Shown: positions 13,464 through 24,659 of the stretch, piece by piece
Layout of the letters: each line of letters begins with the position of its first letter
Position numbering within the stretch: the first letter of the stretch is position 1
Origin: Trochalopteron elliotii
Lineage: Eukaryota; Chordata; Aves; Passeriformes; Leiothrichidae
Assembly (NCBI GenBank): GCA_024734555.1
Contig: JANPWX010000081.1
Location: 3,310,825 to 3,374,824 of the forward strand
Reading direction: 5' to 3'
DNA length: 64,000 bases
Program-made: the position numbers and the translations under genes
Notes under the pieces: model-generated
Seen by the model: only the letters and a program-made list of their open reading frames with translations
Told to the model about the DNA's origin: nothing
The model's database searches: none

Positions 13464-13629
13464 CTGTGATGAATGTTACCATGGAAATTGAATTTCCTTA
13501 TCTCTCCAGGCTTATAAACATCTGGGGCAATTGTATGATTCTTAAATTGATTCTGTTTCTTATTCATCATAGATAATACACCACGGAATTGTGCCCAATT
13601 AAGAAGCACAAATGTTTGCTCCATGTCTA
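13464..13629 (-). CDS. Candidate second coding exon, unidentified gene
   Basis: On the minus strand an acceptor (GATGTTTAACAG|TAGACATGG) and a donor (CATCACAG|GTATAC) bracket 166 nt. The frame that continues exon 1 is open throughout: two nucleotides complete a Val codon, then 54 codons beginning DMEQTFVLLNWAQFRGVL and ending FNFHGNIHH, with two nucleotides left over (phase 1 in, phase 2 out). Phase agreement with exon 1 and an evenly mixed, non-repetitive composition support a real exon. The acceptor has only a moderate pyrimidine tract, and I recognise no domain. A chance open block of this size in AT-rich DNA is possible, so RNA evidence would decide. Confidence 0.35.
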
Positions 13630-14312
13630 CTGTTAAACATCTAAATCCTAATACTACTTTATAGCAGGAAACTTGAAAAACATTTTAAAGCCATTTGAGA
13701 TCTTACACTCATTATGATGCAACTAACATATTGCCAGTGAAGTTGATCTGGAAGCAGACTTTCCAAGTAAACCAGAGTGTAAGGGGCAATTAGGAAATGC
13801 ATAGGTAACATTTCCTGTCTCACTTTTCAGAGAGCGTCTGTTCTCAATTATGAATTTTTAAAGTGGGAAATCAAACTGAACACTGAAAGTAATTACTAGC
13901 TATAGGGAAAATAAATGTAGGAAGAAAGCACTCAGTTCAGAGTCGTAAGCATCAAGCAGTAAAGCTACAGCCTTCAGCTTCACTTCCTGAAAATTACATG
14001 GACCAGAAGATATTTTTTTTAATCTTCAAGTTCTCTCATCTCCAGTGAGCAACTGCCCAAATACTTCATTATACACTAATGGGAAAAGCCTTTAAATGAA
14101 GGGGGTTTTTCTCTGTGTTGCACTCAGTGTGCATTTTATATCCCCTAAACTGTAAGTGAGCTAAGTATGGAACAGGGAACATGTGCTGCTGTAAGAGGTA
14201 ACACAACCAGCCTAACCAGGAATGACTATGGAGACAGCTCACCAGACATTCATTTCACATTCTCATGGTGCAGAAACCCAGAACATGACACAGAAACCAA
14301 AAGAAGGTCTTT

Positions 14313-14330
14313 GGGGGGAGGGGGGGAGGG
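14313..14330 (+). other. G-quadruplex-capable G tract
   Basis: The plus strand reads G6-A-G7-A-G3, enough for four G3 runs with one-base loops. It lies about 0.7 kb upstream of the CpG island edge, within the first candidate intron. Confidence 0.7.
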
Positions 14331-14890
14331 ATCAAACAGCCACCTAACTCTTCACCACTTTCTACACCCCACAGGTAATACTCATCCTTTTAAATGCCAA
14401 ATTGAAAGAGAAGCAATTATTATGAGAAGAAACAGTAGGGTGATAACGATAGAAAAAAACAGATCTTCAGGAACTGTATCACTGAGACTTCAGGGGGAAA
14501 GCACCAAATTCTGCTGCAAGAGTGTCTTTACACTACCAGAGTAAAAGCAACATTCACAAAACTTACCACAGAAATCATAAGTTCTACTTACTACCACCCA
14601 AACACTTCAAGAGTAAAATTTCCATACCAGCCCTAATTACTCCATAGCACATCACAAGTGTTTTGTTGCTGTTTTTCACAAGAGAGATCACTTTTAAAGA
14701 GTCATTTAACTGCCTAAGGACATCAGTATTTTAAAGTTTATTTACTAGGCAAGCACATACAGCCCAGAGAAGAGTTAAATTAACTTGTAGCTCCACATGC
14801 ACTTGCGCTGCAAATGAGTAAATGCTGAATGGTCTATAAATACCTTTACTACCACAGATTTGGTTTCTTTCCAGGACAAAAAAAGAAATT

Positions 14891-14906
14891 AAAAAAAAAA
14901 AAAAAA
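14891..14906. repeat. Homopolymer A tract
   Basis: An uninterrupted A16 run immediately before the GC-rich island. No element body precedes it on either strand. Confidence 0.95.
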
Positions 14907-14979
14907 GGCCCAGGCACCTGAAACTTTATCCTCTGGGGGAGCCTTACAGCTGTTCCCATTTACAGCTTTAACGACACAA

Positions 14980-15780
14980 GCGGCACAAGCTCAGCCCGAG
15001 GTACGGGACACCGGGGGGACCCACACGGCGACACTCATTTGTTGGGACACGGGGACACGAGAGTCGCGCCCGTCGCGCCGCGATGCACGATTCGCCCAGC
15101 GAGCCGGCGGGAGAACCCCTTCCTTCCACACCAAAGGAAAAGTTCAGCTAACGCAAAAAGTAATTTCGCCAAGCGCTGGCAAAGAGAACTCCCGAGCGCT
15201 GGATCGCGCTCCCCGCGCTGGGGCTGCGCAGGGACCCCCACCAGCTCAGGGAGGAGGAGCGCGGAGCGGAGCGGTGCCTACCCGAGCGGCTGCGGATGAC
15301 ATCGCGGAACTCATCGGCGGCCCCTTCGCTGCCGGCAGCGGGGCAGAGGCGTCCCGGCTCAGCCATGCCCGAGGAGCAGGCAAGGGAGGCGGGGGACCGA
15401 GGGTGGAAGGATCGGGCCAGGCCAGGTGTGGAGTGGCGCCGCCCGCCCTGAAATAGCGCCGGGGCGGCTCCGGCCCCCGCCCCCGCGGCGATGGGAGGAG
15501 CGCAATGAGCGAGCCGTGCCCCCCCGGCAGGAGCGAGGGGCCGGACGGGACGGAGCCACCCTGTCCCTGGCAGTGGCGAGGTTCCAACTTTTCTGGGGGA
15601 GGTTCCACTCAGCCGCACGTCGCTGCGGCCCCGAGCAGCCCTCGCTGCCCCGGCAGAGGGGTCAGGGCAGCCGGGGGTGCACCGGAGCTGGCCGTGCCCC
15701 AGAGCCCGGGCAGTGCCCGTGCCTGCCCCGCGGGGTGGGAGTTCTGTCGCAGGGATCAAACGATAAACGCGCTAGGGTTT
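14980..15780. promoter_or_regulatory. CpG island / promoter of the minus-strand gene
   Basis: This is the only strongly GC- and CpG-rich stretch in an otherwise AT-rich window. CpG dinucleotides are dense from about 15000 to 15760, including runs such as GTCGCGCCGCGATG and a GC box (CCCCGCCCCCG) near 15476-15487. It surrounds the candidate first coding exon (15282-15366, minus strand). Transcription would therefore start at roughly 15400-15600 and run toward lower coordinates. No TATA box is evident, as is usual for CpG-island promoters. The long open frames here on both strands are what high GC produces by chance. Vertebrate origin and promoter role are inferred from composition and position. 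Confidence 0.75.
15282..15366 (-). CDS. Candidate first coding exon, unidentified gene
   Basis: Reading on the minus strand, an ATG at 15366 lies in good Kozak context (G at -3, G at +4). It opens a 28-codon block beginning MAEPGRLCPAAGSEG and ending DEFRDVIRSRS, plus one nucleotide. The block stops at a GT donor (CGG|GTAGGC, GT at 15281-15280), so the exon ends in phase 1. The acidic/basic sequence DEFRDVIRSRS looks coding rather than GC noise, and the exon sits in the middle of the CpG island. The frame is also open upstream of the ATG, so an earlier start cannot be excluded. I do not recognise the protein. The next candidate exon (13464-13629) starts in the matching phase, which gives ...RSRS-V-DMEQTF. 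Confidence 0.45.
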
Positions 15781-17741
15781 GTCTTCTGCTCCCTCCTGTG
15801 TAGTTCATTCTCCGAGGGGCGAAGGTCCTGAATACCTCGTCCAGTGGCACTGCTCCAAAGCCACCCGAGTGGCAGACTATTGGCACCTGCAGGCTGGTCA
15901 AATCTCTCATCCGTTTTCAGGAAAGCGGGACAGAGGAAAACATTTCCTCTTGGGTTTAATGCAGGAAAGGCACATCTTTGTCCCCTCTCACTGCAGTCGA
16001 GGGACAAAACGCTTCCCGCTGGCACTGCCTCCTTGCAACCTTCCATTAAGTGTCAATTTGGATGGCTGCCTCCAGCCCACCATTATTCCTTTCCCCTCAA
16101 TTTTCTCTCCATACCAACTTTCAGGACTTGCCTTTTATTCTGTTTCCCTCATCTCTCCAGGCCCCCAAGCAGATTGCATCACCTCATGGGGAAAGTAACC
16201 AGGCACAGGAAATAAATGTTCTTGGATGTCTTTAAACACCCGCTCTCCTTACAAGAGAAATCCAAGCTCTTAAAAGCTGCACCTTAAAATGCAGACAGGC
16301 GGGGAATCACCTTTTTTTGCTAGTTTATAGGACAACAATATCGTGTATTTAATACAAATGTAGTCGAGCGGCTTCTCAGCTTTAACACCAATTCATAGAT
16401 AATTCATAAACATATACAGAGGGACAGGAAATTAAGGATAAGCTGTAGAAAGGATGTATGCCTTCACTTGTATTTGTGTAGATAAAGGACTTGCATCTCT
16501 TCAAGTATTCCAGAGTATATCAGAAGAAATGTACTCCTTTGAAGATGACAGAGTTAAACAGAATAGAACTAGGTAAAAAAACCAGGTCAGAGACAATGAA
16601 CAATTAGAGTAAAACTATTTACAGGCAGCAAAGCATGTGGTGGTAGATTCTGAGGAAAGGGGCTTGTCCCCATGTGAAGCAGTGAGACACACCCTCCACA
16701 CAGGGGGTGTCTCGTGGCTGGGTTCTGCCCTCCTGTTGTTCATAAAGAGTCTTAAGAGATTAAGTAGATGAGGAGTTTTTTCGTAATCTGATAATTCCAA
16801 AAGTATTTTAAAGGTTTGTTTGTGATGATCAGTGTTTATTACTTCAATAAAGTGAGTGGGAAAAGAATGAAGTATTGCCAGCCTTAAATACTAAAAAAGC
16901 ATTACTCAGAAAAGGCATGAAATTGTCCTTGGATTATTCAGGGGAGAGATATCATATTTCTTTGTGCATATTCCCATTTTCAGTTCCCTCTGATTGCCCC
17001 TGGTGTGTGCCAACTCTCTCAAACTTCCAGTGATGCAATTTTGGCTCCCACCACAGGGGTTCTTGCTAGAAAACCTGTCTGAGATCAAATTGCAGACTGG
17101 GTTACACCAGCTAGTGAGGAGAGCCTGTAGTTTCTCCTCCAGTATTACCATTCTGTTTAGTACCCTGTTATCGCCCACTGCCAAGTTTTTCCCAAGCTAT
17201 CAGCTAGATTCTCCCAGTCCCACAGCAATCCAGACATTCAGTAATTCGTGTCTGTCTCCTGATGTCTTGGTTTCTCAGCCTCTGCCTCTCCTTTTTAAGC
17301 TGACTTGTTTTTTGCATTCTGGTGCCTTGGGGAGGTGGCAGTTCCCTCACGCCTTCCCTTCCCCCATAACATGCACAGCATTACAGAATTTAAAATGGGA
17401 TTCATGCACTTCTCAACAGCTGATCCAGAGCCTCCCATACGTTCTGTTCTGTCTTTAAAACCAATGTGGGGAGACGGTATAGCTGCTTCCCTCTTCTTAT
17501 TCCAGCTCTTCTTCTGCCTGTTCCTGAGGCCAAAATGTAGGGAAGACAATTTAACCTCATTTTGGCCAAGTTGTGATCACTGTTCTTCCATAACAGCAAT
17601 GTAGAAGGAAGGCAATCAGGACAGAGACAAAAATTTCATGACTGACACTTGTGGCTCCAGACTGCCTGTATCAGGAGCCAAAATCTCATTACTGTGATTT
17701 GACAACAGGAAGAGCACTATCTTATATGAATATATGCTTAT

Positions 17742-17777
17742 ATTCAGCATTTAAGAACACATTCTTAAATGCTGAAT
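17742..17777. repeat. Perfect 16-bp inverted repeat with 4-nt loop
   Basis: The left arm ATTCAGCATTTAAGAA (17742-17757) is the exact reverse complement of the right arm at 17762-17777, separated by CACA. The symmetry does not extend further. It is too short for a microRNA precursor, and no terminator function is expected in a vertebrate. Confidence 0.95.
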
Positions 17778-20700
17778 CTGTTCTACTTTGTTGTAGAGAC
17801 CCAGCAAGTCTGTATGCAGAGCTTCAATGCCAGAAGTCTTATCAGATTTGATTGAATTTATGAGCAGGCAGAGTCCCTTAGTCTTCAGTACCTCACGTTT
17901 TGGGGTTAAGTAAAAATTCTGCTTCGCAGTTCTGCGAACACTACCTACATATATATCTACACACACACATATTTATCTTTGCAGCACCATTGTTGGTTGA
18001 GTTCAGAGAGTCTCCAGCAAGAATTCCCTGCTTTTCCTGCATTACAGTTATTATCACGCTGCTTACGGGTCTTGCTTCCCCACAAACAGGAATCCTGTTT
18101 GAGACAGATCTGGTCTCCAGGAAGCTAATCTAATCACAAAACTTTCTTAAGTATTTAAACTCCTGAAGTCCAAATCAAGGTAAGATACTAGAGTGACATA
18201 TAATACATTCTTTTGATAAAGTTATTCCATCATGTTAATCAGGGGGAAAAAAGAAAGATTTTATATACCTCTTTTCCAGAACATTTCTTTTGTTCATGAA
18301 GAGGGTTTTCTAACGAGGCCCCTAAATGTCACAGTAAATGTCTTCATCCAACAACCAAATAGTGATGGGATTGATTTGTGACACCGTCTAATCACGTAGA
18401 ATCCCTGCATCTAAAATTCTCCCTGATTTCAGCAACAGTATGTGTGTGGTTTAAGCTCAGATGCAGAGGAGAACTCTTATATCACAGTGGTGCCTGTAGC
18501 ACTGCAAAACCTGCATTCAACACACTCTGTGAATTTTGAAATATGTCACTTTAAACCTCAATGGAAACCACCATTCCCAAAACTTAGTAACATATTGTTT
18601 GCTTAAAAGAAGGAAAAAACCACAGAACAAGCAACAAGAGAAATTGGCTGGTTTTGATAGTGAATATTTGACATGTAACTTTTAAAGGCATTCTCTGTGT
18701 GTGCATGTACTTACATGTATGTATATATGGTCATGTAAAATGTACATTGTTTGTTGCTTAAGGATGAAGAGAGTATGGTCAGGATGGATGATGCTAAACA
18801 AGAACTGGCAACCCTTGCTAGTCAATTCTTGTCCCAGAAAACAAGTTTCACTCAGTTCACAGTCACCACGGAAAATCTTACACTGTGTTTCTAATGCATG
18901 CTCTTGGAATTATTTGGTTAGACTTTTAAAGCTGAGGCTGGTTAATTAAAATACTAGGGAGGCCTTGACTTAGAAATTACATTTTAGGATGAACAGTATA
19001 TTTTAATGGGTAAGTGACAATTATTAAAAGACCATTTCAGCAAATTATTGACTTAATAATAGACTCTCAAACATGATCACAGTCTGAGATTGGATGTTCT
19101 GAGTGATAGATTATCTGTCATTAAAGGCATCTGTATGCTTTGATTCCATTTAAATATACTGATCTTTTTTTAGATGCATGTTTAAAGGCAGACTTGTTGC
19201 TAGTCATGTTGAGGCAGCTGCTTATTGTCAGCTACAAGCTGAAACAAGCATTTGCTTGTCCAAAATTAGACTTAATCCACAATTTTCATTAATATAAACA
19301 ATCTAATAAATATTAAAATAGACCAAAAGATTATATGGGAAGTTGTCCCAACTTTCAGGTCAGTAATCCTATTCCTTGGCAAGAAAGGTCTAAAACTTTA
19401 GGAGAAAATTTAGCATTCTGGATCAAAATCTTTTTTAAATCATACAAAACCATGCATGCCTTTTCCAGGAGGTCATATTACACTCTGGCTCTGCCAGGCC
19501 ATTTGTGATGTATCAGAAATATTTCTACAGCTTGATTAATCTAGGTAAGGGAGCTGTTTGTAAAAGTCTACCAAAACACCTTCCTTCCTGAAAAAATAAG
19601 TGATTTATCCTAACCACAGTGAATGACCTATCCTACATTAAAACCAGTTTTCTTGACTATGTAGGATTTTGATTCTCATATTATCTTTTAATTATTCTAT
19701 AAATCAAAATGAATAAACAGTCAGAAAAGTACATAAAAGCTTTCCTTGTGATAATTTATGCTTTAAAATGATGGCTTTGAAGCAAAGAGGAAGTATGACT
19801 GTGCTACAGACTTCATCTGCCCTAACTAATTTATGGCAACTCCCTCAGCTAACAAGAATCACATGGTGTAAATGGAAAATGAGCCTCTACTGGTATTGAA
19901 AATAAAGAGGTAATTTATTTCCATCTTTCAGAAGTGCTATTCAAAACTGCATATAGGGTTTTGTCACAGCTGATTAAAAAGCTTGGGTTTCATCTTAGAA
20001 TTAGTTTTATAATCTATTCAAGCAAAACTGAAAGTCAGCACTCTAAATACACTGAAAAACCTGAAAGCTTATTTGCTGATAAGTACTTGCTAAATTGGTG
20101 ACCTGCTTACCTCCTGGGAACACAAATACTGGTGAATGGCACAAAATCTTGTCATAGGCTTCCTCACGTGTTTGTGATGGATCATGTTATGTCTTTTTTC
20201 TGCCTTTTTTTTTTGCTGCTACCATCTTTGTAAAATTGAAGATTTATTAGAAAGCTTTATGTATAAAGCAGTGCTGTGAAATGTTTACTTTAGGTTTGAT
20301 TTTTGGCATACTTAATTCTGGAGAAAAATGTATGTTGAATCTTTAATAAAAAGGCCTTTAAGTAACTGAAACTAAATAAAAATGAATGCCAAAAGGAATT
20401 ATTTATTGCAGGATGATGTAACCTGTATTAAAGCCCTTCTATTAAAAAGTTTCAAAATAACCTCTCAGTTACAGCACTCATAACCATATTTACAAAGGCA
20501 ATCAGCAGTGCCTCATGCATAGACTTAAGCACTCTGTGAAGTAATGCCTAATTACATTTTCATAGCTATCATTAGGCATCTTTTGGCTTATACTGTCATG
20601 TGCAGTAAATGCTTAAATGATTTGGTCCCTATCCTCAAAGATATTTCGACATCTAGTTCTCATTTCTAATTTATAAAATTAGGGACCATTAGGGACCTTT

Positions 20701-21409
20701 TCCCAAAGCCAAACTATACGAAATTTTGTCTCTTGGAAGAATATTTGGAATTTTGTCTGTGTTGGAAACTTGTGAACAAAACTAGATTGTTACAATAATC
20801 TGGATCCAACACTGCTGTGCCTACAACTTCAATAAAACAGTCTATTTAATTTTCTTTAAAGTGTTCTTCACCAAATCTTTATGCTATTTCTATTGGTATC
20901 ATAATCCATTACAAATAATCTAATGTAAATATTTCTACACTTGGACAAAACTGCCCATCATATCCAAGGAACATTCAATCCATTAATTAAGTGGTTTAGT
21001 TCCAGAGAGACCTCATCATTACCCAAAATAAAATGTCTTCAAACTCAAGGAAAGTTTTCTTCTCCCATATTCTATCCTTCTCAATATCACTGTAATAGTT
21101 ATTTAAAACAGCAAACGGTGCTTTTATTACGTTTTAATTTTATTTTCTCCTTTTGCATGTGTGTTGTATAGAAGGCTTGCACTTCCTGTAATAAATATTC
21201 CTGATTCCCATAAAAGTTTCTGAATAAAGGCTTATATGTTTGATCTAACTTTAAACATGTTCTTCATGGTTGTTTGGGCATGTCTGCTGTGGCTACCATT
21301 TACAGAGAAAGAGTTAAAGAATAGATCACTGTGTGTGTGGTGTATGCATGGTTTTATGCATAGATTATAGTTTGTTCTTTATGCCTAGAAGAATGCTTTT
21401 TCTTCAATC

Positions 21410-21432
21410 AAAAAAAAAAAAAAAGAAAAAAG
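21410..21432. repeat. A-rich homopolymer tract
   Basis: A15 followed by GAAAAAAG. It could be an old poly(A) tail, but no retroelement body precedes it. Confidence 0.85.
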
Positions 21433-22274
21433 TGGTTTCACTCTCCGTTTTCCTAGTCTTGCATAGGTGTAAGTTCACTTGTTTAATTTTAGGAATGTGA
21501 ATAGAGGTGTAAGAAATATGCAGACAATAATCCTGTAATTAACTTGACAATAAAGTTAGACAACAAATATTTGAACACAAATAAAATTACAAAGTCTTGC
21601 TCTGATTCTCTTATACCTGAAGCAGAAAATTCAAAGGTATTTATCAAAATGACCCCGCATTGTGTTAAGTGGAGAACCAGCAACTAAATAAATTGGTAAA
21701 AGGGTGCAAAGAAACAAGCCATTGATCAAGTACTTCTGCTTCACCTTGCTGGTAAAATAACATTTAGTTTACTTTTATAAACACTACTGTCTAACAAAGA
21801 AAATCTCATTCTAAAGAGCAAATGTTAAGAAACTTGAGGCTTTGGACTTAGGAAACTGTTGTTAAAGCAGCAAAAATCTTGGAGCTGTGTAAAAATTTTT
21901 GGGTAACTTGGATGTGCTGCAGCTTGAGAATAGGGCAAAACACAAGTATGATATTTTCTGAAATGGTTAAACCCCTGAAAAGCCGAGTAGAGAAGCTCTA
22001 CTATTCTTAAAACTATAATTGCCAGCTCAGGTTTGCATGAATTTACAGAGGTCTTTTTAATGTGAGGTTAATTAACAAGGCTTTTCAAAGTCTTTTTACA
22101 TCCCTGTACAAGTCTAGCAGAGCCCAGGAGCAGCTGATATTTTTTATCAGTACATTGTTGTTCACCTGTCTGTGTGACATCCGTGTGCAGTCACAGTTCA
22201 ATGCCAGCCAGTCGTGTTTGCGTGTTACTGAACCACACTGTAATTGGAACTAATGGACTCTCGCATTGCCTCTC

Positions 22275-22909
22275 TGTCCTAGGGTGACTTTCTGATGCTT
22301 GTATCCCTAATCATCTGTTCTGTTTTGAGTTCTGTACCTTTATGGCTGGTTCTGAGAGCAAAGCAGGGAGAAATGCAGTTTGTTTTGAGAAAACAGCCTG
22401 ACTCCTACACATTCTGCTCCTGGACTGTGTTCGGCTGAGGCACGGACTGACTGCAGGACAGAGATCTCCTTTGCTTTTAATTAGCCTTGACTAGCTGAAA
22501 CAGAGAAGCTCCCTAGACATTTTTTTTCTTTTCTTTGTGACTGTTTAAACCTGTCCGGGGTTGAAAAGCCCAGAGGAACATCGGGAGCTGGCACCTACAG
22601 CCCACTGGGGCCTGGACCTCGGCATTTGCCAGCGCCGGAGGAGCTGATAGGAGACTGAGCGAGCTGAGCTACCCAGAGCGAGGACTTTTCTCAATTTGCC
22701 ATCTCACTTCAGAACAATGAGAGATTTTATTGTTTCATGTTATTAATTTTTTATGCTTTTGGGCACTTTGTTTGTTAAATAAATATTTTTTTCCACTTTT
22801 CTCCAAGGAAATTCTTTCCCAGACCGGTTGGGGGAGGGGCCGTTTGGGTTTGCATTCCAGAGGAACCCCATTTGAAGGTTTCCTCCCAAATATGCCCTAA
22901 ACCAGGACA
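22275..22909 (-). mobile_element. Solo LTR of an endogenous retrovirus, 635 bp
   Basis: Ends are TGTCCTAGGGTG at the left and CCTAAACCAGGACA at the right, so the termini are a TGTCCT...AGGACA inverted repeat. The element is flanked by an identical 5-bp duplication, CTCTC (22270-22274 and 22910-22914). Orientation on the minus strand follows from an AATAAA near 22730 and from the usual avian start TGTCCTGGTTTAGGG. No internal region or second LTR adjoins it, so it is a recombined solo LTR. A 5-bp duplication is typical of class III (ERVL-like) elements, but family assignment needs a repeat library. The second family member in the window is the miniature copy at 33898-34025. Confidence 0.88.
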
Positions 22910-23754
22910 CTCTCTCAACAAATCCAAGGACCACCATGCACATCTGGAGGCTAAATACCTGCCTCTTTTAAGACTAGTCTTGGAGCAAGGATCCTTTGGG
23001 GGTTTTTGCCATCAAGTTCTTTTCTGTGGATAAAGTCAGATTTCATCTTCCTGGACCAAATGCCAGGGATTATCTGCAAGTGTTAAATTCACATTCAAAA
23101 TATTTTCAACTCCTATTTTTGAGCGACATTTTGTCAAGGGCTTTTTAATTACTGTCATGCTCAAGTGTATCTACAGATTCACCTGTTATCTGTGAGGCAA
23201 CTGCTCTGATAAATCATTGTGATTGTAGAGGAATTTCCACCAAAATGTTTTAAATAATTTCACTTAGATTGAGGGGTTAATGACTAAAAAGGATTGGAGA
23301 AGTTAGAAAGAACAATTTGAATCTTTTCTCTCAACAGAAACAAAGGAAAAACACAGTAAGAGGTCATTCTTCTCTTGTGAAATTCTTCAATTACCTGCAG
23401 AGTTAAAAGGAAGCTTTTAGTCAGATCTGTTCATGATTAAAATATATTAACAACTCTGCAAAACTTATATATGAATTCAACAATGTTTTTTTCTGCTCTG
23501 AAGGGTGTAGACAGTGTTTTACTCTTCCAAATATTTGTAAAGAAGACATGTGCTCAGCACATTGAATCCAAATTCTTATAGTTGAAATATTGGAGGAAGT
23601 CCAGTTAGGGATGTATCTCTGCAGAGCACTGAGGTGTCTGCCAGCAAACCTAATGTGCACAGTCAGAAATCACTTCATGGATGAATTACCCAGCATGGCC
23701 ATGGCCCTTTAACAAACATTTCAGTACTAATTGGTTGATTATTCTTACACATCT

Positions 23755-24071
23755 CAGGGTGCAGCAAGAGCAGGGCAGCTCCCCTGGGGCCAAGAAGTGG
23801 GGACTCCCCATGGGAGTGGCAGAGCAGGGCTGGGCAATCCAGGTCACACTCAGTGTCCCAGCCCAGAGCAGCTGGGAGTTCCAGGGGACCCAGTCCTGGT
23901 CATTGGGCACCTGCTTGGCTTTTTGGGCGTCTGGGGCTAGCATGTGAGCCACTGGATGGGCACAGCTCTGTGGCACCCCTGGCTGGGAAGGGCAGGGCTG
24001 TGGAGAGTTGAAGGCTTGTCCTTCTGCTGGGGAGCAGGAGCTGGTGGCCCCAGGGAGGTGGTGTGGGGTCC
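23755..24071. other. GC-rich segment abutting an LTR
   Basis: This is a moderately GC-rich, CpG-poor block directly beyond the inferred end of the LTR at 24072. Open frames exist on both strands. No primer-binding site follows the LTR end, so it does not look like a retroviral leader. It may be older repeat DNA or unique sequence. Confidence 0.4.
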
Positions 24072-24653
24072 TGTTGGATCTTTATTTGCAAATACCGGGA
24101 TGGGATTGCCGGGAGACGTTCCTTGAGCTTTATTGCAACATCAGCCTCAGTACAGGGTGAGACACGAAAGATGGCAACAGCTCACGTCTTGCCAACAGCA
24201 GCCAAAATTCTCTGTGTTACAAGGCCTTTTAAAAGTTTTCTAACCAATAGCAAATTATTAAGAGGTTACAGGCATAAACCAATCACTAAAACTACATGTA
24301 TACCTTATATCTAACAATAGGTGTGTGTTTCATATTTCTTGTTACTCAGGAACTTGTTACACTCTTCTATAAAAAAAGCACAGAGCCTCATTATTAAAGT
24401 TTTCTATTATCTTGCTCAACATATTTTTCTACTTGCTAAGGCCTAACTCTACACAGCACAAAAACACAGTCTTATTGTTCCATGTCCTCATTCTTGTATC
24501 TTTTGGACTCTAGGCCTTGCATCTGCACTGCTATGCAAGTGCATAGCACTTTCTGCTTTTTCCCTTTCCCACAGGTCCCCACTTGTCAGCAGGTGGAGGG
24601 GCCCTGGAGGGGGGCTGGGCAGGGGCAGACAGGGCTGGGGGTGCCACACAACA
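24072..24653 (-). mobile_element. Endogenous-retrovirus LTR (U3-R-U5 layout)
   Basis: Read on the minus strand the order of signals is that of an LTR. A CCAAT-type motif (ATTGGTTAG, near 24240) comes first, then a TTTTAAAAGG TATA-like box (24222-24233), then GCAATAAAGCTC as polyadenylation signal (24126-24137), and a U5 ending ATCCAACA at 24072. A matching TGTTG start is seen near 24653, which would make the element about 580 bp. No clear target-site duplication flanks these limits, so the right boundary is uncertain. No retroviral coding sequence adjoins. Family unknown. Confidence 0.6.
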
Positions 24654-24659
24654 AGGCTG

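Larger units (their letters stand above)
15800..22270. other. Upstream intergenic sequence
   Basis: This is AT-rich DNA with no recognised gene or repeat family, apart from a perfect short hairpin at 17742-17777 and an A tract at 21410-21424. Open frames on both strands around 16994-17604 are the longest here. They overlap each other on opposite strands and have no start or splice context, so I do not call them. Confidence 0.5.

Noticed and set aside
15148..15831. Long overlapping open frames on both strands in the CpG island
   Set aside because: High GC removes stop codons in all frames. Only the short ATG-to-donor block at 15282-15366 has independent support.
16994..17604. Open frames on both strands around 17 kb
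   Set aside because: Overlapping opposite-strand frames with no context; no recognisable transposon or retroviral protein.
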